DNA of 64,000 bases from Helichrysum umbraculigerum (taxonomy: Eukaryota > Streptophyta > Magnoliopsida > Asterales > Asteraceae), in assembly GCA_949592205.1 (NCBI GenBank), contig CATIUR010000003.1:80752501-80816500 (forward strand). Direction: 5' to 3'. The notes below the pieces were generated by a model, which was not told the DNA's origin, did not search any database, and saw only the letters and a list, made by a program, of their open reading frames with translations. The translations under genes were made by a program, and so were the position numbers. Positions 38,260-49,289 of the stretch are shown here, piece by piece. Within the stretch, counting starts at the first letter, position 1, and each line of letters opens with the position of its first letter.

Positions 38260-38950
38260 TGTTGGGTCAAAACTGTTTCAGGTATGAGTTGAAGTTCTGA
38301 TGAGAAGACAGAGTATAAGTGATTAAAACTGTTTGTTTTGAAGGTTAAAACTGTCTTTATGAAGTTACAACTGATAGAAGAAAACTGATGAGAAGACAAG
38401 TGTTACAACTGATTGAAGATAGATTACAACTGATAGTTATGTGTCTGTAAGTAGTTAAAACTGCTTATGTATTAGTAACTGTTAGTTATATATGAAACAG
38501 TTAACACTGATTATATATTTGTACTTAGTCGTATATTACAATTGAAGCAGTTACCACTGAATGTGTAACAGTTACAACTGTTTACATCAGAATGGTAGTT
38601 AAAACTGTTTATGATTTTGTGATAAGTATGAGTCGGTTATGGAAGTTATTTTATTCCATATTTGTAGGAGATTGTATAGGACTCTATATGTTATAAATAG
38701 AGATCCTTTAGACCTAGATATGTTAATGATTTTCTGCGCAGCTTCAAGGTTTTCTGTAACCCTAATACATCAAGTGTATTCGTCTTATATCATTAATAAG
38801 ATTGAAGCTATCGGTATATTATTGTGTTCATTAAATTAATTAATATTCATTGATCTTCTTAATATTATTGAGTGTGATTCCGCAACTTCTCAATAATATA
38901 TTCAAAGCTTATTACATAAGATTGTTTATTAAGTTAAACAGGGACAAACA
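38260..38950 (+). repeat. RLC-A 3' LTR
   Basis: 691 bp, the same length as the 5' LTR, with four substitutions seen by eye. It ends GGGACAAACA and is followed by the target duplication CTGGT. Confidence 0.95.
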
Positions 38951-39898
38951 CTGGTTTTCTTCTTCTCCTTCACAAACTTTGCCCAAAAATAACCTATCAT
39001 AGCCGTCAATTTAGAGTAAGAGCTAGCCTCATCACCTTTAGGATGTGACTCCTTTGGTGAATCATTGACAGTAGGATCAAACTCTGCATCATCCCTAGAA
39101 TGATCATCAGAGTCCCCTTGGTTCTTGGTACTGGGACCACCATGATCACCTACTAAAGTAGAATCATCTCTAGGTGTTGCCTCTGATTGGGTCTTATTGA
39201 TGTTACTTATGTCCTGCTCTGTCAGTGGACTAGAAGCAACCCTTTCAGAATGGTCACCCCCTCCTCATGGACCATCTGCTGTGGTAAAACATGTGACTGA
39301 GACATCTGAGCAGCAGCAGGCTCAGATGCTTGTGTTTTAGCCTTTATGGCTTTAGAAGAGGTTGGCTGTTTGGTCCCTTGTTTTCTTTTGGTACCTCCAG
39401 CTGCTGTTGGTTGAGAAGGGTTAGGTTATACCACTCTCTCAGCAGCTGGTTTAGTTTCAGTTGGTGGTACTGATGCTGTGGTGGAAGGTGCAGGAAGCAT
39501 TGTACTAAATAAAGCTGTAACCTTCCCGGAAAATCTAGTATCTCTCTTCATATTTATAAAAACTTTTGGTTTAAAAGAGAGAATACCAATAACCTTGTTT
39601 TGTGCAGGTAAATTTGCAATTTGCTCATTCAAAAACAATTGCACAAACGTGGATACATCAAAAATTTCAATTTTGGTTGCTCTATGTTCCTGAGCATACA
39701 AAAAAAAAATCAGATTTGAAAAATTGAACCTTTGACCAGTGGCAAGACAAACAAGTGCATAAGCTATATTACTGCCAAACTGCTCAAAAGATGACCTCTT
39801 AGATGATAGACAGTGTAAGATTGTATGTATTAAAAATCTCCATTGATGTGAAAATAGAGTTTTTTGAAACGTAAAAACATCATAAGCACCCTCATAAC
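38951..39898 (-). pseudogene. RLC-B accessory ORF, middle segment between two insertions
   Basis: Joins 27060 on one side (across RLC-A) and 48329 on the other (across RLG-5). The open frame 39426-39701 reads FVQLFLNEQIANLPAQN..KVFINMKRDTRFSGKVTAL, matching RLC-A. Sequence up to 39898 continues the homology (FTFQKTLFSHQWRFLIHTIL; CLATGQRFNF). A TAA at 39426-39428 and a frameshift in a G-run near 39255-39270 break it. Its codon at the position of the RLC-A amber stop is CAG. Confidence 0.8.
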
Positions 39899-41746
39899 TG
39901 TAACATCCTCTCTTCTGGTCCGGTAATTTCTAATTTTAAATTGATGTATTTAATTGTATTAGAAATTATTTGATAAAATGTGTTTAATTGCGAAACTTAG
40001 TTAAATAAGCCTCAGGACTTATTGTGCTTAGTAAATTGTTGATTGTTTTGATTTACTATAGTTGACGGTGCAATAAAATAAGTTTCTCGCAAATGGATTT
40101 TAGGTTCCAGGCAATAGATTGAAAGGGGACTAGTTTTAAGTGGATACGGGTCGGTGTATATATTTTAGGCCGACCTATATGTAACTTTCCCTTTTAGGAA
40201 AGTTTTATACTTTACATTTTTAGAAACCTCTAAAACCTTAAAAAAAAACCTTGCAAATCATAATCGAAAACTTGTGGAATTGGAGCTGTGATCTTGTATT
40301 ATCATAATCATCATCATCTCCTAGTAGAAATTCCTTGATTGTAAGTTAATTTCATGTTCAAATTCATGATTATGATCAATTGAAGTTTTTGGTATGAATT
40401 GATTGTGATTTGAAGCTTTAAACATGCTATTGTATGCCTATGTGAAGATATATGATTGAAAATATGTTGCTGTGATCGGGCTTGTGGTTATTTGTTTGAT
40501 TTTAACCTTTGCTGAGTTTATGCCATGGCTGGTCAGGGTTTCTGCACGAAACCTGGGAATCCGGTCGGATTCCCTTGAATCCGGCGGATTCCCCCGAAAA
40601 TGAAAACTAGAAATTTTGTGAATACGGCGTATTCATATCCGTATTCAAGAACGTATTCTTTTAAAAAGAGCCTGATCAAACTTGAAACGAAAGTGTGGTG
40701 AATCCGGTTGGGGAATCAGGCGGATTCATATGAATCCGGCGGATTCAGATGAATCCGGCGGATTCAACCCTTTATGCAGAAAATGTGATTTTTTAAATAA
40801 ACCTCTTTTAACCTTAATGTGTTAATATTACTTGAGTGATATGTTGATGTGTTAACCTAATGTACATATATTGATAGTGATATACTTGTGGTGAGATGTA
40901 TCCATATGTATATTATTCGAATATAAGTTATGGTTTTAAGAACGTTGTTACTAACTTATATTTGATTGTAATTCTCAGATAAACAAAGAGCTCAGCAAGA
41001 TAAGACAGCTGAGTAAGTGAAACGAAACCATCAGGTGAGTGGATTTGAAACTCACAGTTTGATTTGGTTGTGTCAGTTTGATTTCAATCAGTAATTGTAG
41101 GGTTACTATTGATAGACTGTGAACCTGATATGATATGCCATTTGATTGGTTGTTTGATATACATTGATTTGGAATGTATGATTCAGAGGTCAACTTGATT
41201 GTTGGTTGGACTTGGTTGCTAATGTTGGTCAACACAGGGTTGTGTACATGTGTTGATAGAGATTAGCATTGAGTTAGCGGTTACTCGCTGTTTTGGCCGA
41301 CAGTTGGGTTTAAGTGTTCTGATGAGGCCACCCGGAACAGGGTCTCTAGGAGCCACCGTTCCTCTTGACGATATTTGTTGCATTATTGATTGTGAACAGA
41401 TTGCTAGCTAAATTGTATTGTAGTTGATAGTTCATTCACTTAGCTTTGTGCTAATCCCTCAATTTACTTCCTGCAGGTGATGTATAATATGTGGGTAGTC
41501 AGGAAGGACGTTTTGGTACTGGGAATGTTTGAAACTTGCAACTCTGATCCAGTTTGTAATATATAATGTTTTGTAGCATATAATGCCCCGGGTTGTAAAC
41601 GTATTAATTATGTTTGTTTAGTTGTTAAACAGATTGTATAAAAGTTTGCGAAAATTTCTAGCAGAATTCTAATAGAATATGTATTGTAAATAGTCGCTTC
41701 CGCCAAACTTAATATTATATTGTTGTATTAAATGAGGGGCATTATA
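39899..41746 (+). repeat. RLG-5 5' LTR (TG...TA termini)
   Basis: Starts TGTAACATCCTCTC and ends GGGGCATTATA. The target duplication and the primer-binding site fix the end at ...TA rather than the usual ...CA. A palindrome cluster lies at 40557-40765. Confidence 0.9.
40557..40765. repeat. GAATCCGGCGGATTC palindrome cluster in RLG-5 LTR
   Basis: Six or so palindromic or near-palindromic 15-16-mers: GAATCCGGTCGGATTC, three or more GAATCCGGCGGATTC, and the variant GAATACGGCGTATTC at 40620-40634. The last changes both arms and stays symmetrical. Repeated in the 3' LTR at about 47133-47342. Confidence 0.88.
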
Positions 41747-41749
41747 AGT

Positions 41750-41762
41750 TGGTATCAGAGCA
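41750..41762 (+). other. RLG-5 primer-binding site, initiator-Met type
   Basis: TGGTATCAGAGCA, 3 nt after the LTR end. Confidence 0.92.
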
Positions 41763-41907
41763 ATGGTTTGGGCAATTGAATATGATTGTATGTTCAATCC
41801 TAAACTTTGATTTTGTTGTGTCAAACATTCTTGGAATTGGGATTATGTACTGAATGTAAAGTTGTTAGTAGAATTAGGTGCTAACAACTAATGATTTGTA
41901 AGCTGTT

Positions 41908-44214
41908 GTGGTGTTTACAGATATGGCGGATAATGAACAAACACCTGTTAACCCTAATAATGTCTCGAGGCCGGAAGTTACTGTTGGGGCGCACGATGAT
42001 CAGGCTGGTAATGCTGGTACTTCTTTTCAGGCTAGAGAAGAAGTAGAAAGAGATCAATATCTACTTCATTTGGAAGAAGAAAACCAAGCACTTAGATTAT
42101 ATAAGCAACAAAAAGAAGCTGAATCTTCTCATCCTATGTATGGTATGATTTCACCTCCAAAACCGAAAGGATGTTCTTTTAAAACTTTTATGGCCAGTGG
42201 TCCGTCTGTGTATTCTGGTAGTACAAATCCTACTGTAACTCTAGATTGGTTAAGGGATGTTGAAAAGAAATTTGAGGTCTGTCAATGTGAAGAAGAATTG
42301 AAAGTTCCTTATGCATCTCAACTCTTGAAAGGAGCAGCCATGAATTGGTGGGATTCGATTACTTCTGTTTTATCTCCTTTTCAGAGAGCATCTATCCGAT
42401 GGTCTGACTTTTATAATGAAGTTTGTAAACAATATTGTTGTAGCCTTGAGATAGCTCAGATTAGAAAAGAGTTTATGGACTTGCAGTTAACTGATAACAT
42501 GTCAATGAATGATTTGATTAATCGGTTTACAGAGAAACTTAGGTTTGTTCAACAGTGGGTTCCCGATGAGAGAACTCAGATAGATCAGTTTGTGGGTACT
42601 TTACCTAATCATTATCGAACTACAGTGAGGTTAGCTAGTTCTCTTCCTCATGCTTTCATGTTAGCTCGATCTGTTGATAGTGATTTGAGACCTCAAGAGA
42701 TACCGAGAACGGAGGTGACTTCTCAGAAACCTAAAAGTGAACCTTCTGGTAAAGGTAAGCAACGGTGGCAAGGAAGTCAACAAGGTAAGAAACAAGAAAG
42801 TAGTGGAGGTACTTCTGATCGTCCAAATTGGTGTGGTAAATGTAGAGCTAGACATTTTGGACCGTGTACAGTGCAAACCAATAGATGTGTGAAATGTGGT
42901 GTGATTGGGCATGAATTCAAGGATTGTGTTTATCCTAATTTCGTGTGCTGGAATTGTCATAAAGAAGGTCACCGTGCAAATCAGTGTACTGAGGCCAAGA
43001 GACAGAGTACTGGGTCGGCTGTTGGTTCATCAGCATCTTCCGGTCAGAAACGGAAGACTCCGCCATCTGCAGTTAGCAGGGCATTCCAGATGACAGTTGA
43101 TGAGGCTGTCCATACAGATGACGTGATCACGGGTACTTTTCTTGTAAATTCTGTACCAGCTCGTGTTTTGTTTGATTCTGGTGCAAATTGTTCGTTTGTA
43201 TCTGTGTACTTCTGTGATAAGTTGAAAATGATGCCTACTGTGATTACAAACCCCATTGAAGTAGAAATAGCTAGTGGCAAGTCAGTTCCTGTTACCACTT
43301 CGGTAATTGGAGCTAGCATTATGATAGACGGCCAGACTTTCCCAATTTCCTTTCTGTTGATACCGATTGCTAGTTTTGATGTGATTATTGGCATGTATTG
43401 GTTAAGTCAGTGTAAAGCAAGTATAGATTGCCACAATAAGCTGATTAGAATTCCAATCTCTGAAGAGTCATATGTCGTGGCTCGAGGAGAAAGGGATAAT
43501 GTTTGTATACCTTTGATTAGCATGATGAAAGCTAGGAAATCTTTGTCAAAAGGTTGTGAATCGTATCTAGCTTATATGATTGATGCTAAGTTAGAAAAGA
43601 AATCTCTTTCTGATGTGCCGGTTGTTTCTGAGTATCCGGAAGTGTTCCCTGATGAATTACCTGGTTTACCACCGGTTAGGGAAGTTGAATATCAGATTGA
43701 TCTTGTTCCTGGCTCGCCGCCTATAGCCAAAGCCCCTTATAGACTAGCTCCATCTGAGATACGTGAAATGATGAATCAGATTCAGGAGTTGTTGGATAAA
43801 GGGTTTATAAGGCCTAGTTCTTCTCCCTGGGGTGCACCCGTTCTGTTTGTGAAAAAGAAAGATGGGTCTTTTAGAATGTGCATTGATTACAGGGAATTGA
43901 ATAAACGGACTGTAAAGAATAAGTATCCTTTGCCCAGAATAGATGATTTGTTTGATCAGTTGCAAGGATCTTCGTTTTATTCAAACATTGATTTGAGGTC
44001 AGGTTATCATCAAGTTCGTGTTCGTGACAGTGATGTTCCTAAAACTGCATTTCGTACCAGGTATGGTCATTTTGAATTCCTGGTTATGCCTTTTGGTTTG
44101 ACGAATGCTCCAGCAGTTTTTATGGATTTGATGAACCGTGTATGTCGACCTTTTCTTGATAAATTCGTGATTGTGTTTATCGATGATATTTTGGTATATT
44201 CTAAATCCGAATAA
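41908..44214 (+). CDS. RLG-5 gag-protease-RT (first part of polyprotein)
   Basis: 768 codons; MADNEQTPVN (codon 6) is the likelier start. Gag about 85-270, then three knuckle-like zinc motifs from about 309 to 365 (CGKCRARHFGPC, CVKCGVIGHEFKDC, CWNCHKEGHRANQC). Protease with LFDSGANCSF near 421-430. RT with LVPGSPPIAKAPYRLAPSE near 592 and FIDD at 757-760. TAA at 44212-44214 stops it just after the RT active site, and the same frame reopens at once. IIGMYWLSQ replaces the usual GMDWL near the end of protease. Confidence 0.92.
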   Translation: MVFTDMADNEQTPVNPNNVSRPEVTVGAHDDQAGNAGTSFQAREEVERDQYLLHLEEENQALRLYKQQKEAESSHPMYGMISPPKPKGCSFKTFMASGPSVYSGSTNPTVTLDWLRDVEKKFEVCQCEEELKVPYASQLLKGAAMNWWDSITSVLSPFQRASIRWSDFYNEVCKQYCCSLEIAQIRKEFMDLQLTDNMSMNDLINRFTEKLRFVQQWVPDERTQIDQFVGTLPNHYRTTVRLASSLPHAFMLARSVDSDLRPQEIPRTEVTSQKPKSEPSGKGKQRWQGSQQGKKQESSGGTSDRPNWCGKCRARHFGPCTVQTNRCVKCGVIGHEFKDCVYPNFVCWNCHKEGHRANQCTEAKRQSTGSAVGSSASSGQKRKTPPSAVSRAFQMTVDEAVHTDDVITGTFLVNSVPARVLFDSGANCSFVSVYFCDKLKMMPTVITNPIEVEIASGKSVPVTTSVIGASIMIDGQTFPISFLLIPIASFDVIIGMYWLSQCKASIDCHNKLIRIPISEESYVVARGERDNVCIPLISMMKARKSLSKGCESYLAYMIDAKLEKKSLSDVPVVSEYPEVFPDELPGLPPVREVEYQIDLVPGSPPIAKAPYRLAPSEIREMMNQIQELLDKGFIRPSSSPWGAPVLFVKKKDGSFRMCIDYRELNKRTVKNKYPLPRIDDLFDQLQGSSFYSNIDLRSGYHQVRVRDSDVPKTAFRTRYGHFEFLVMPFGLTNAPAVFMDLMNRVCRPFLDKFVIVFIDDILVYSKSE

Positions 44215-44874
44215 GAACATGGAATGCATTTGAGGTTAGTATTGGAAACCTTGAAAAGAGAACATTTGTATGCAAAGTTTTCTAAATGTAAATTCTGGAT
44301 TCGGGAGGTACAATTTTTGGGTCATATCATTTGTAATGATGGTGTTAAGGTTGATCCCTCAAAAATTGAAGCTGTTATGAATTGGAAAGCTCCAAAGTCT
44401 GCTTCAGAAATAAAAAGTTTTCTTGGATTGGCGGGTTATTACCGGAAGTTTATTAAAGATTTTTCTAAAATTGCCAGTTCGTTGACCAAGTTAACCCGTA
44501 AAGATGAGAAATTTGTGTGGACTGAACAGCAGGAAACAGCTTTTCAGACTTTGAAACAGTTGTTATGTCAGGCTCCAGTGTTAGCATTGCCAGATGGGTC
44601 CGATGATTTTGCTGTTTATTGTGATGCATCGATTTCTGGTTTGGGTTGTGTTTTGATGCAGCAAGATCGTGTGATTGCTTATGCTTCTCGTCAGCTCAAA
44701 CCTCATGAAAGAAATTATCCTACCCATGATTTAGAGCTTGCAGCTGTTGTTTTTGCTTTGAAAATCTGGAGGCATTACTTGTATGGTACCAAATGTATTA
44801 TTTGTACAGATCACAAGAGTCTTCAGTATATATTTTCTCAGCAAGAGTTGAATATGCGCAGAGACGATGGTTAG
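44215..44874 (+). pseudogene. RLG-5 RT C-terminus and RNase H (after stop, before frameshift)
   Basis: Same frame as the preceding ORF (KREHLYAKFSKCKFWIREVQ; AVYCDASISGLGCVLMQQ; IICTDHKSLQYIF). It ends ...NMRRDDG at 44874. Relatives keep reading here, and the continuation (QRRWLELIKDYDCEIKYH) is found one frame over, so about 1 nt is missing near 44859. Confidence 0.85.
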
Positions 44875-45773
44875 AGTTAATCAAAGATTATGATTGTGAG
44901 ATTAAATACCATCCAGGGAAAGCCAATGTGGTTGCTGATGCTTTAAGCCGCAAGGTAACTTCTGATCGAGTTTATTTTATGCGTTTAGAAGTTTCCTCTG
45001 ATTTGGTAACTCAGATAAAAGCTGCACAATTAGAAGCTTTGTTAGACCATAATTTGAAAGCTGAAATTATGTTGAATCGAAAGGAATTGTTATTGGATGA
45101 TTCGAGAGGATTAAAAACCTTTCAGTCTCGTGTTTGGATTCCTTTGATTGGTGGTCTTCGGGATGTTATTCTGAATGAAGCCCATAAATCCAGATTGTCT
45201 GTACATCCTGGAAGTACTAAAATGTATAATGACTTGAAGCCTTTGTATTGGTGGCCTACAATGAAAATGGATGTAGCAAGGTTTGTTAGTTCTTGTCATA
45301 TTTGTTCTCAAGTGAAAGCTGAACACCAAAAGCCGTATGGTTTGTTGAAACAGCTTGAGATTCCAGAATGGAAGTGGGAACATTTGACTATGGATTTTGT
45401 TACAAAGTTGCCTAAGACTGTTCGAGGAAATGATATGGTTTGGGTCATTGTTGATCGATTAACCAAGAGTGCTCATTTTCTAGATGCTAGTGAGACTGCA
45501 TCTCTGAGTAAACTTGCACAGTTGTATATGAATGAGATTGTTACTCGGCATGGTATTCCATTACCGATTGTATCTGATAGAGATCCGAGGTTTGTATCTC
45601 ATTTTTGGCAAAGTTTACAGCATGAGTTGGGCACCAGAGTGAATCTTAGTACAACTTACCATCCTCAAACAGATGGTCAGTCAGAACGTACGATTCAGAC
45701 ATTGGAGGATATGTTAAGAGCTTGTGTTTTAGAGTATGGTGGTTCATGGGATTCTCATTTTGCCATTGGTTGA
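44858..45773 (+). pseudogene. RLG-5 RNase H end and integrase (shifted frame)
   Basis: The frame starts before 44858, but only sequence after that point is meaningful: ADALSRK, integrase HHCC region (HPGSTKMYN ... CHICSQVK), core MDFVTKLPK, SDRDPRF and TDGQSERTIQ, with catalytic D, D and E intact. It ends HFAIG at a stop caused by one extra T near 45763. The next frame picks up PLVEFAYNNSYHSSIGM. Confidence 0.85.
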
Positions 45774-46440
45774 GTTTGCTTATAATAACTCTTATCATTC
45801 TAGTATTGGCATGCCTCCATATGAAATGCTTTATGGACGCCGTTGTAGAACTCCAACTTGTTGGCTAGAAGCAGGGGAGAAACAGTTTGCTGGGCCAGAT
45901 ATTGTTCAAATGACAGCTGATAAAGTGGCAGTGGCTCGTGAAAAGTTGAAAATTGCACGTGATAGACAGAAACAATATGCTGATCCTAAACGTCGACCAG
46001 TTACTTTTGTTGAAGGTGAACTTGTTTACTTAAAAGTTTCGCCTTGGAAAGGGGTAATTCGGTTTGGAAAACGTGGTAAATTGGCTCTTCGGTATATTGG
46101 ACCGTTTAGAATTCGTCAGATTGTTAATGATCAGTCTGTTACATTGGATCTTCCTCCAGAACTTGCTGGTATTCACGACACGTTTAACATTTGTTATCTG
46201 AAGAAATGTAACGTTGAAGACCAGTCCCAGATTCTTCCTTTGAAAGATTTAAAAGTTGATCAAAGTTAGAAGTTAGTTGAAGAACCAGTTGAACTTCTTG
46301 ACAGGAAAGTGACCAAACTTAGGAAGAAACATATTCCCATGGTGTTAGTGAAATGGAAACATAGTTTAGGTGCAAACCTAACGTGGGAAACTGAGGATAG
46401 TATGAGATCCAGATATCCTGGATTGTTTGATCGTGATTAG
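45765..46440 (+). pseudogene. RLG-5 integrase C-terminus with GPY/F and chromodomain-like tail
   Basis: Third frame: PLVEFAYNNSYHSS, RFGKRGKLALRYIGPFRI and LDLPPELAGIHDTFNICYL, to TAG 46267-46269. It continues in frame with KLVEEPVELLDRKV and MVLVKWKHSLGANLTWETED to the natural-looking TAG at 46438-46440, about 35 bp before the 3' LTR. Confidence 0.83.
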
Positions 46441-46459
46441 ATTTCGGGGGCGAAATCTT

Positions 46460-46475
46460 CTTAAGGGGGGAGAGT
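46460..46475 (+). other. Polypurine tract of RLG-5
   Basis: TTAAGGGGGGAGAGT just before TGTAACATCC. Confidence 0.85.
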
Positions 46476-48323
46476 TGTAACATCCTCTCTTCTGGTCCGG
46501 TAATTTCTAATTTTAAATTGATGTATTTAATTGTATTAGAAATTATTTGATAAAATGTGTTTAATTGCGAAACTTAGTTAAATAAGCCTCGGGACTTATT
46601 GTGCTTAGTAAATTGTTAATTGTTTTGATTTACTATAGTTGACGGTGCAATAAAATAAGTTTCTCGCAAATGGATTTTAGGTTCCAGGCAATAGATTGAA
46701 AGGGGACTAGTTTTAAGTGGATACGGGTCGGTGTAAATATTTTAGGCCGACCTATATGTAACTTTCCCTTTTAGGAAAGTTTTATACTTTCCATTTTTAG
46801 AAACCTCTAAAACCTTAAAAAAAAACCTTGCAAATCATAATCGAAAACTTGTGGAATTGGAGCTGTGATCTTGTATTATCATAATCATCATCATCTCCTA
46901 GTAGAAATTCCTTGATTGTAAGTTAATTTCATGTTCAAATTCATGATTATGATCAATTGAAGTTTTTGGTATGAATTGATTGTGATTTAAAGCTTTAAAC
47001 ATGCTATTGTATGCCTATGTGAAGATATATGATTGAAAATATGTTGTTGTGATCGGGCTTGTGGTTATTTGTTTGATTTTAACCTTTGCTGAGTTTATGC
47101 CATGGCTGGTCAGGGTTTCTGCACGAAACCTGGGAATCCGGTCGGATTCCCTTGAATCCGGCGGATTCCCCCGAAAATGAAAACCAGAAATTTTGTGAAT
47201 ACGGCGTATTCATATCCGTATTCAAGAACGTATTCTTTTAAAAAGAGCCTGATCAAACTTGAAACGAAAGTGTGGTGATTCTGGTTGGGGAATCCGGCGG
47301 ATTCATATGAATCCGGCGGATTCAGATGAATCCGGCGGATTCAACCCTTTATGCAGAAAATGTGATTTTTTAAATAAACCTCTTTTAACCTTAATGTGTT
47401 AATATTACTTGAGTGATATGTTGATGTGTTAACCTAATGTACATATATTGATAGTGATATACTTGTGGTGAGATGTATCTATATGTATATTATTCGAATA
47501 TAAGTTATGGTTTTAAGAACGTTGTTACTAACTTATATTTGATTGTAATTCTCAGATAAACAAAGAGCTCAACAAGATAAGACAGCTGAGTAAGTGAAAC
47601 AAAACCATCAGGTGAGTGGATTTGAAACTCACAGTTTGATTTGGTTGTGTCACTTTGATTTCAATCAGTAATTGTAGGGTTACTATTGATAGACTGTGAA
47701 CCTGATATGATATGCCATTTGATTGGTTGTTTGATATACATTGATTTGGAATGTATGATTCAGAGGTCAACTTGATTGTTGGTTGGACTTGGTTGCTAAT
47801 GTTGGTCGACACAGGGTTGTGTACATGTGTTGATAGAGATTAGCATTGAGTTAGCGGTTACTCGCTGTTTTGGCCGACAGTTGGGTTTAAGTGTTCTGAT
47901 GAGGCCACCCGGAACAGGGTCTCTAGGAGCCACCGTTCCTCTTGACGATATTTGTTGCATTATTGATTGTGAACAGATTGCTAGCTAAATTGTATTGTAG
48001 TTGATAGTTCGTTCACTTAGCTTTGTGCTAATCCCTCAATTTACTTCCTGCAGGTGATGTATAATATGTGGGTAGTCAGGAAGGACGTTTTGGTACTGGG
48101 AATGTTTGAAACTTGCAACTCTGATCCAGTTTGTAATATATAATGTTTTGTAGCATATAATGCCCCGGGTTGTAAACGTATTAATTATGTTTGTTTAGTT
48201 GTTAAACAGATTGTATAAAAGTTTGCGAAAATTTCTAGCAGAATTCTAATAGAATATGTATTTTAAATAGTCGCTTCCGCCAAACTTAATATTATATTGT
48301 TGTATTAAATGAGGGGCGTTATA
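46476..48323 (+). repeat. RLG-5 3' LTR
   Basis: 1,848 bp, equal in length to the 5' LTR. It ends GGGGCGTTATA, again TA-terminal, and is followed by ATAAC. Confidence 0.93.
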
Positions 48324-48328
48324 ATAAC

Positions 48329-48680
48329 CCTTTAAACGTAAATTTTCATACAAATCAGGTAAATTAGTTATACCTGCCTCATCATCAAGATGTAATGAAG
48401 CTCTAACAGTAGCTTCAGTAACTACTACTCTAGTGTCTGCCACCGTCGACACTATTTGTTTAATCCCCTGTTCCTCCTCAATCGACGAATTAAGCCAGAA
48501 ATCATTCATATAATCATGTGAAATCCTGGGCGCAACTGTAAGAGCATGATGAATATGAGAAGCACGTAGAAAATTAATGATCTGTAGAAACTCTTCTGCA
48601 GCTGCTGGTTTCATCATGAACGCAATCATATTGTGATCTTTTCCAAGTGGTAGTTGCGTAGATGATGAAGTAGATGCCAT
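48329..48680 (-). pseudogene. RLC-B accessory ORF, N-terminal segment
   Basis: Starts MASTSSSTQLPLGKDHNMIA at 48680 and closely parallels the RLC-A ORF start through VVVTEATVRASLHLDDEAG and LYENLRLKGY. RLG-5 interrupts it there, and the next residues (EGAYDVFTFQ) lie at 39898 and below. The conserved ATG in both elements supports 34900 and 48680 as true starts. Confidence 0.85.
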
Positions 48681-49289
48681 GATGAATCAGTGGAAATTGA
48701 GAAAGAGTAATGAAAAAGTATAAGTGTGGAAGATTATATAATGCTAAAATTAGGTCAGTGGAAAAAGCCCTAATTTTAAAATCCCCAATTTAACTAAAAC
48801 AGTGATAACCGACCAAGATTAACACTATCAGTTATAACTGAGTTGTATAACTAGCAGTGGTAACCAACACTTATATTTCACACACTTTTTAATTTTATAC
48901 AATTAATAATGTTAGGTGTGTAAATTTATAAAAATTAAGACTATCCGACCAAGGAAGTCATAACTTAAAATAAATAACACTCAAAATCTAACATTATTAA
49001 TATAAATACACACACATTTTTCTTTTTAATCACAAAAAGAATAACCTGCAATGTTAGCGAAAAACAAAGAAAAACAAAATAATATTTACACAAAGAAATA
49101 CAAACTATATTAGTTAATACAATTAGAATTATATATGCTTAACAGTGTTAATCCTGAAGTCAGAATAACTAGCAGTGTCAACTAAAGAAGCAGTAATAAA
49201 ACTAATAGTTTTAATTAATAGATCAGTATCAATCCAGACTTAGACACATTTAAAAATTTTACAGAAAAAATAACTATAATAAGAGAAAC
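48681..49289 (-). other. RLC-B spacer between pol and accessory ORF
   Basis: About 600 bp, AT-rich, no ORF. Contains CAGTGATAAC, CAGTTATAACTG, CAGTGGTAAC, CAGTGTTAAT and similar motifs, the counterpart of the RLC-A spacer. Confidence 0.65.

Larger units (their letters stand above)
27061..38950 (+). mobile_element. RLC-A: complete copia element with extra ORF (11,890 bp)
   Basis: Two 691-bp LTRs, an initiator-Met primer-binding site, gag, pol (PR-IN-RT-RH), a ~740-bp spacer, an extra ORF of ~1,090 codons and a polypurine tract. Target duplication CTGGT at 27056-27060 and 38951-38955. By eye the LTRs differ at 4 positions (0.6%), so insertion was recent. An extra ORF after pol is the layout of the SIRE/Maximus group of plant copia elements; I assign it there by architecture. 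Five in-frame stops and no frameshifts were seen. Confidence 0.95.
39899..48323 (+). mobile_element. RLG-5: complete but mutated Ty3/gypsy element (8,425 bp)
   Basis: Two 1,848-bp LTRs, an initiator-Met primer-binding site and a gag-pol of the same chromovirus-like group as RLG-1. Target duplication ATAAC at 39894-39898 and 48324-48328. By eye the LTRs differ at about 18 positions (1.0%). Pol carries two in-frame stops and two frameshifts. It sits inside the RLC-B accessory ORF and removing it restores the ORF join. Confidence 0.94.
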
